Shown here: piece after piece, positions 5,631 through 7,584 of the stretch
How the letters are laid out: every line of letters starts with the position of its first letter
How positions within the stretch are numbered: position 1 is the first letter of the stretch
DNA from: an uncultured Amaricoccus sp.
Lineage (GTDB): Bacteria > Pseudomonadota > Alphaproteobacteria > Rhodobacterales > Rhodobacteraceae
Direction: 5' to 3'
Assembly: GCF_937858865.1 (NCBI RefSeq)
Contig: NZ_CALLYO010000054.1
Coordinates: forward strand, 1-7,584
Length of the DNA: 7,584 nt
Program-made: the position numbers and the translations under genes
The notes under the pieces: model-generated
What the model saw: the letters and a program-made list of their open reading frames with translations, nothing else
Database searches by the model: none
Told to the model about the DNA's origin: nothing

Positions 5631-6443
5631 TCAAGCCTCGAGGTGCGGGGTGCGCCGGCGCATCCGCCGCTCGAAGCCGCGCAGCGCGAGCGAGAGGCCG
5701 ACGGTCATCACCAGGTAGAGGAAGGCGACGACGTTGTAGGTCTCGAAGAAGCGGAAGGAGCCGGCGGCATAGACCTTGCCGAGCTGGGTGATGTCGGCGA
5801 CGCCGAGGACCGAGACGAGCGCGCTGTCCTTGATGAGGGCGATGAAGTCGTTGCCGAGCGGCGGCAGGATGGTGCGCACCGCCTGCGGCAGCACGACGAG
5901 GCGGAAGCGCTGCCAGGGGGTGAGGCCGAGCGCCTTGGCCGCCTCGATCTGGCCCGGGTCGACCGACTGGATGCCGGCGCGGAACACCTCGGCGATGAAG
6001 GCGGCGTAGCCGAGCATCAGCGCGATGATCGCGCGCCAGAGGAAGGAGACGTCGCGGGTCTGGAGGGGCTCGAGGCCGAGCGGCGCGGCGAGCGCGTTCC
6101 AGCCGGCGACGAGGGCGGGCACGCCGACGAAGGCGATGTAGAAGAGCAGCACGAGGATCGGGATGCCGCGGACGATCTCGATGTAGAAGCGCGCGGCCTG
6201 GCGCAGCACGAGGGAGCCCGAGAGCACGCAGACCGCGAGCGCCAGCCCGAGGGCGGAGGCGAGCGCGAAGGCGACGAGCGTCACGTAGACGGTGACGCCG
6301 ACCCCCCGGGAGACGATGGCGAGGATCCGCGAATAGACCGGGTCGAGCAGGATCGCCGCCAGCAGCCAGAGGCCGAGCAGGCCGGCGGCGAGCAGCCACC
6401 AGGGGAACTCGCGCTCGGCGTCATTCGGCGGGTGCGCTGCCAC
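5631..6443 (-). CDS. Polar amino acid ABC transporter permease (HisM/GlnP family)
   Basis: A 270-residue inner-membrane channel subunit for uptake of a polar amino acid. Hydrophobic helices lie at about 14-33, 48-76, 91-112, 133-155, 196-216 and 236-256. The cytoplasmic EAA loop that docks the ATPase is clear: EAAKALGLTPWQRFRLVVLPQA at 167-188 (key residues E167, A168, A169, G173, P187-equivalent LPQA). Family blocks RGIPILVLLFY (92-102) and GNDFIALIKDSAL (197-209) are intact. The start is GTG, 4 bases after the stop of the substrate-binding protein gene, with no Shine-Dalgarno sequence, so translation probably depends on ribosomes arriving from the upstream gene. A nearby ATG at 6424 is out of frame. 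With one permease gene it would form a homodimer unless a second permease lies elsewhere. No ATPase gene follows; the next gene is a dehydrogenase. Confidence 0.92.
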   Translation of the reverse strand: MAAHPPNDAEREFPWWLLAAGLLGLWLLAAILLDPVYSRILAIVSRGVGVTVYVTLVAFALASALGLALAVCVLSGSLVLRQAARFYIEIVRGIPILVLLFYIAFVGVPALVAGWNALAAPLGLEPLQTRDVSFLWRAIIALMLGYAAFIAEVFRAGIQSVDPGQIEAAKALGLTPWQRFRLVVLPQAVRTILPPLGNDFIALIKDSALVSVLGVADITQLGKVYAAGSFRFFETYNVVAFLYLVMTVGLSLALRGFERRMRRRTPHLEA

Positions 6444-6447
6444 GCGG

Positions 6448-7230
6448 CTACTGGCCGATCTGGTAGTCGACGAACCACTTGCGGTCCAGCGCGTCGATGG
6501 TGCCGTCGGCCTTCATCCCGGCGATGGCGGCGTTGACCGGCGCGACGAGGTCGGACCCCTTGGGGAAGATGAAGCCGAACTCCTCGGCGCCGAGCGGCTC
6601 GCCGACGATCCTGAAGGTATCGGGATTGGCGCTGACGTAGCCCTCGGCGCCGGTGCTGTCGGCGAGGACGAGGTCGACGTCGCCGGCCCTGAGCGCCTGG
6701 ATGGCGGCGCCGATCGTCTCGAAGAGCTTGATGCGCGGGTTGGCCTCGTCGCCGTCGAGCACGTCGTAGACGGCGACGTAGAAGGGGGTGACGCCGGCCT
6801 GCGAGCCGATGAGGAGCGCGGGGTCGGCGGCGAAGCTCCTGGCGTCGCTGAAGCGGGTCTCGTCGGCGCGCACCAGCATGCGCATCTCCGAGCGCATGTA
6901 GGGGTCGGAGAAGTCGACCTTCTCCCGGCGGTCGTCGCGGATGGTGATGCCGGTCATCCCCATGTCGGCCTGGGCGTCGGAGACGGCGGGAATCATCGCG
7001 TCCCAGCTCATGTTGACGATGACCGGCGTGAAGTTCAGCCGCTTCGCCATCTCGGCCAGCGCGTCGTACTCCCAGCCGATCGCCTCGCCGGTCTTGGGGT
7101 CGACGAACTGGAGCGGCGGATAGGCGTTCTCGGTCGCGACGCTCACCTCGCGCCCGCCGAGATCGGGGAGCTCGGCCAGCGCCGGGGCGGCGAGGAGCGC
7201 GAGGAGGGCGGCGAGGGGGAGAAGTCGCAT
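6448..7230 (-). CDS. Periplasmic polar amino acid-binding protein of an ABC transporter
   Basis: A 260-residue type II periplasmic binding protein (SBP family 3) that captures an amino acid and delivers it to the permease encoded just downstream. Residues 1-19 are a Sec signal peptide with a Leu/Ala core ending in ALA before Glu20; there is no lipobox Cys, so the protein should be soluble in the periplasm. The start of the mature fold is [16 protein letters not shown] (29-44). The block [19 protein letters not shown] (93-111) aligns with GlnH, placing Arg101 at the ligand carboxylate. [12 protein letters not shown] (180-191) places Asp191 at the ligand amino group. These residues support an alpha-amino acid ligand; which one cannot be read. 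The ATG at 7230 has GGAGG 5 bases upstream. It is the first gene of the transporter pair, 64 bases after an unrelated partial gene. Length is normal for the family. Confidence 0.92.
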   Translation of the reverse strand: MRLLPLAALLALLAAPALAELPDLGGREVSVATENAYPPLQFVDPKTGEAIGWEYDALAEMAKRLNFTPVIVNMSWDAMIPAVSDAQADMGMTGITIRDDRREKVDFSDPYMRSEMRMLVRADETRFSDARSFAADPALLIGSQAGVTPFYVAVYDVLDGDEANPRIKLFETIGAAIQALRAGDVDLVLADSTGAEGYVSANPDTFRIVGEPLGAEEFGFIFPKGSDLVAPVNAAIAGMKADGTIDALDRKWFVDYQIGQ

Positions 7231-7235
7231 GGAAA

Positions 7236-7240
7236 CCTCC
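7236..7240 (-). promoter_or_regulatory. Ribosome binding site of the amino acid-binding protein gene
   Basis: On the minus strand GGAGG lies 5 bases (TTTCC) before the ATG at 7230. It is a strong site, in contrast to the permease gene, which has none. The difference suggests more binding protein than permease is made. Confidence 0.75.
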
Positions 7241-7280
7241 GGGTCCGGGCGGGGCCGAGAATGCGGCAGCCGCAGGCGGG

Positions 7281-7294
7281 CGGCAAGCCTGCCG
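7281..7294 (-). terminator. Weak hairpin directly after the partial gene
   Basis: CGGCA (7281-7285) and TGCCG (7290-7294) form a 5-bp stem with a 4-base loop immediately after the TGA on the minus strand. No T-run follows. It could partly separate the upstream gene from the transporter operon, but the evidence is thin. Confidence 0.25.
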
Positions 7295-7584
7295 TCACTC
7301 CGGCGCGAGCTGCCAGCACTCGTCGTAGAAGGAGCAGTAGGTGGCCGTGGCGGCCAGGCGGCGGAAGTCGACGAGCGCGGCCGAATGGTCCTCGCCGGCG
7401 CGGGCGGCGACCGGGCGGCTCGAGAAGATGGCGAGGCCGTCGCCGGGGCGCAGGACGTAGTCGCGGCGGCCGGCGAAGCAATGGGTGTCCCAGGCCTCCG
7501 CGCTCTCGCGGCCGAGGCGGCGGCTGACCTCCTGGCAGGCCTCGAGGCCCGTCGCCGGGATCGTCTCGCCGTCGACGACGAAGG
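7295..7584 (-). CDS. C-terminal part of an unrecognised protein, cut by the window edge
   Basis: Reading leftward from 7582, a frame without stops runs 95 codons to a TGA at 7297-7295; its start lies beyond the window. Codon use resembles the neighbours. The visible part begins [18 protein letters not shown] and ends [13 protein letters not shown]. It has no hydrophobic segment. Four cysteines (16, 35, 83 and 89 of the visible part) could form disulphides if the protein is exported, but the N-terminus needed to judge that is missing. The middle, [19 protein letters not shown], looks like a beta-rich fold. I do not recognise the family. It is on the same strand as the transporter genes, 64 bases upstream, so it may share their transcript. 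Confidence 0.65.
   Translation of the reverse strand, partial: FVVDGETIPATGLEACQEVSRRLGRESAEAWDTHCFAGRRDYVLRPGDGLAIFSSRPVAARAGEDHSAALVDFRRLAATATYCSFYDECWQLAPE

Noticed and set aside
6422..6424. ATG on the minus strand as permease start
   Set aside because: It is out of frame with the permease. The in-frame GTG at 6443 keeps the full N-terminus before TM1.

Overview
This is a GC-rich window (well above 65% GC by eye) with dense coding, strong GGAGG-type ribosome binding sites and long spurious open frames on the non-coding strands. Protein styles suggest a Gram-negative alphaproteobacterium, possibly Rhodobacterales-like. The clearest hints are the ExbB/MotA-like plus long OmpA/MotB-like gene pair and the sorbosone-dehydrogenase-type beta-propeller protein. 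The lineage is inferred from protein style, not from a marker gene.

Layout. (1) 31-1074, minus: an LDH2/MDH2-family oxidoreductase that most resembles delta1-piperideine-2-carboxylate/delta1-pyrroline-2-carboxylate reductase. (2) 1075-1257: a divergent intergenic region with a candidate promoter for the rightward genes. (3) 1258-4029, plus: a tightly coupled two-gene operon. Its first gene encodes a four-TM MotA/TolQ/ExbB-like inner-membrane protein with a long cytoplasmic helical tail. Its second encodes a MotB/OmpA-like protein with one TM helix, a very long proline-free coiled coil and a C-terminal peptidoglycan-binding domain. (4) 4030-4279: a convergent, non-coding gap holding a run of perfect hairpins, probably a two-way transcription stop. 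(5) 7584-4280, minus: a leftward series consisting of the C-terminal end of an unrecognised protein (96 codons visible including the stop), a polar amino acid ABC substrate-binding protein, its permease, and a PQQ/sorbosone-dehydrogenase-type beta-propeller protein.

How the genes work together. The 1258-4029 pair looks like a complete ion-driven stator. The 5:2 type subunits and the proton-carrying Asp are inferred from the MotAB/ExbBD/TolQR/ZorAB families. The complex would be anchored to peptidoglycan, but no energised partner (flagellar rotor, TonB, TolA or ZorC/D effector) is encoded here. It is the best candidate for an uncharacterised system in the window. The substrate-binding protein and permease form a periplasmic uptake system for a polar amino acid, but no ATPase is present in the window. 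The beta-propeller dehydrogenase lies 52 bp downstream in the same direction and may be co-transcribed. The reductase at the left edge would fit D-amino acid, lysine or hydroxyproline catabolism, but its pathway partners lie outside the window.

No tRNA, rRNA, CRISPR array, insertion sequence or integrase was seen.
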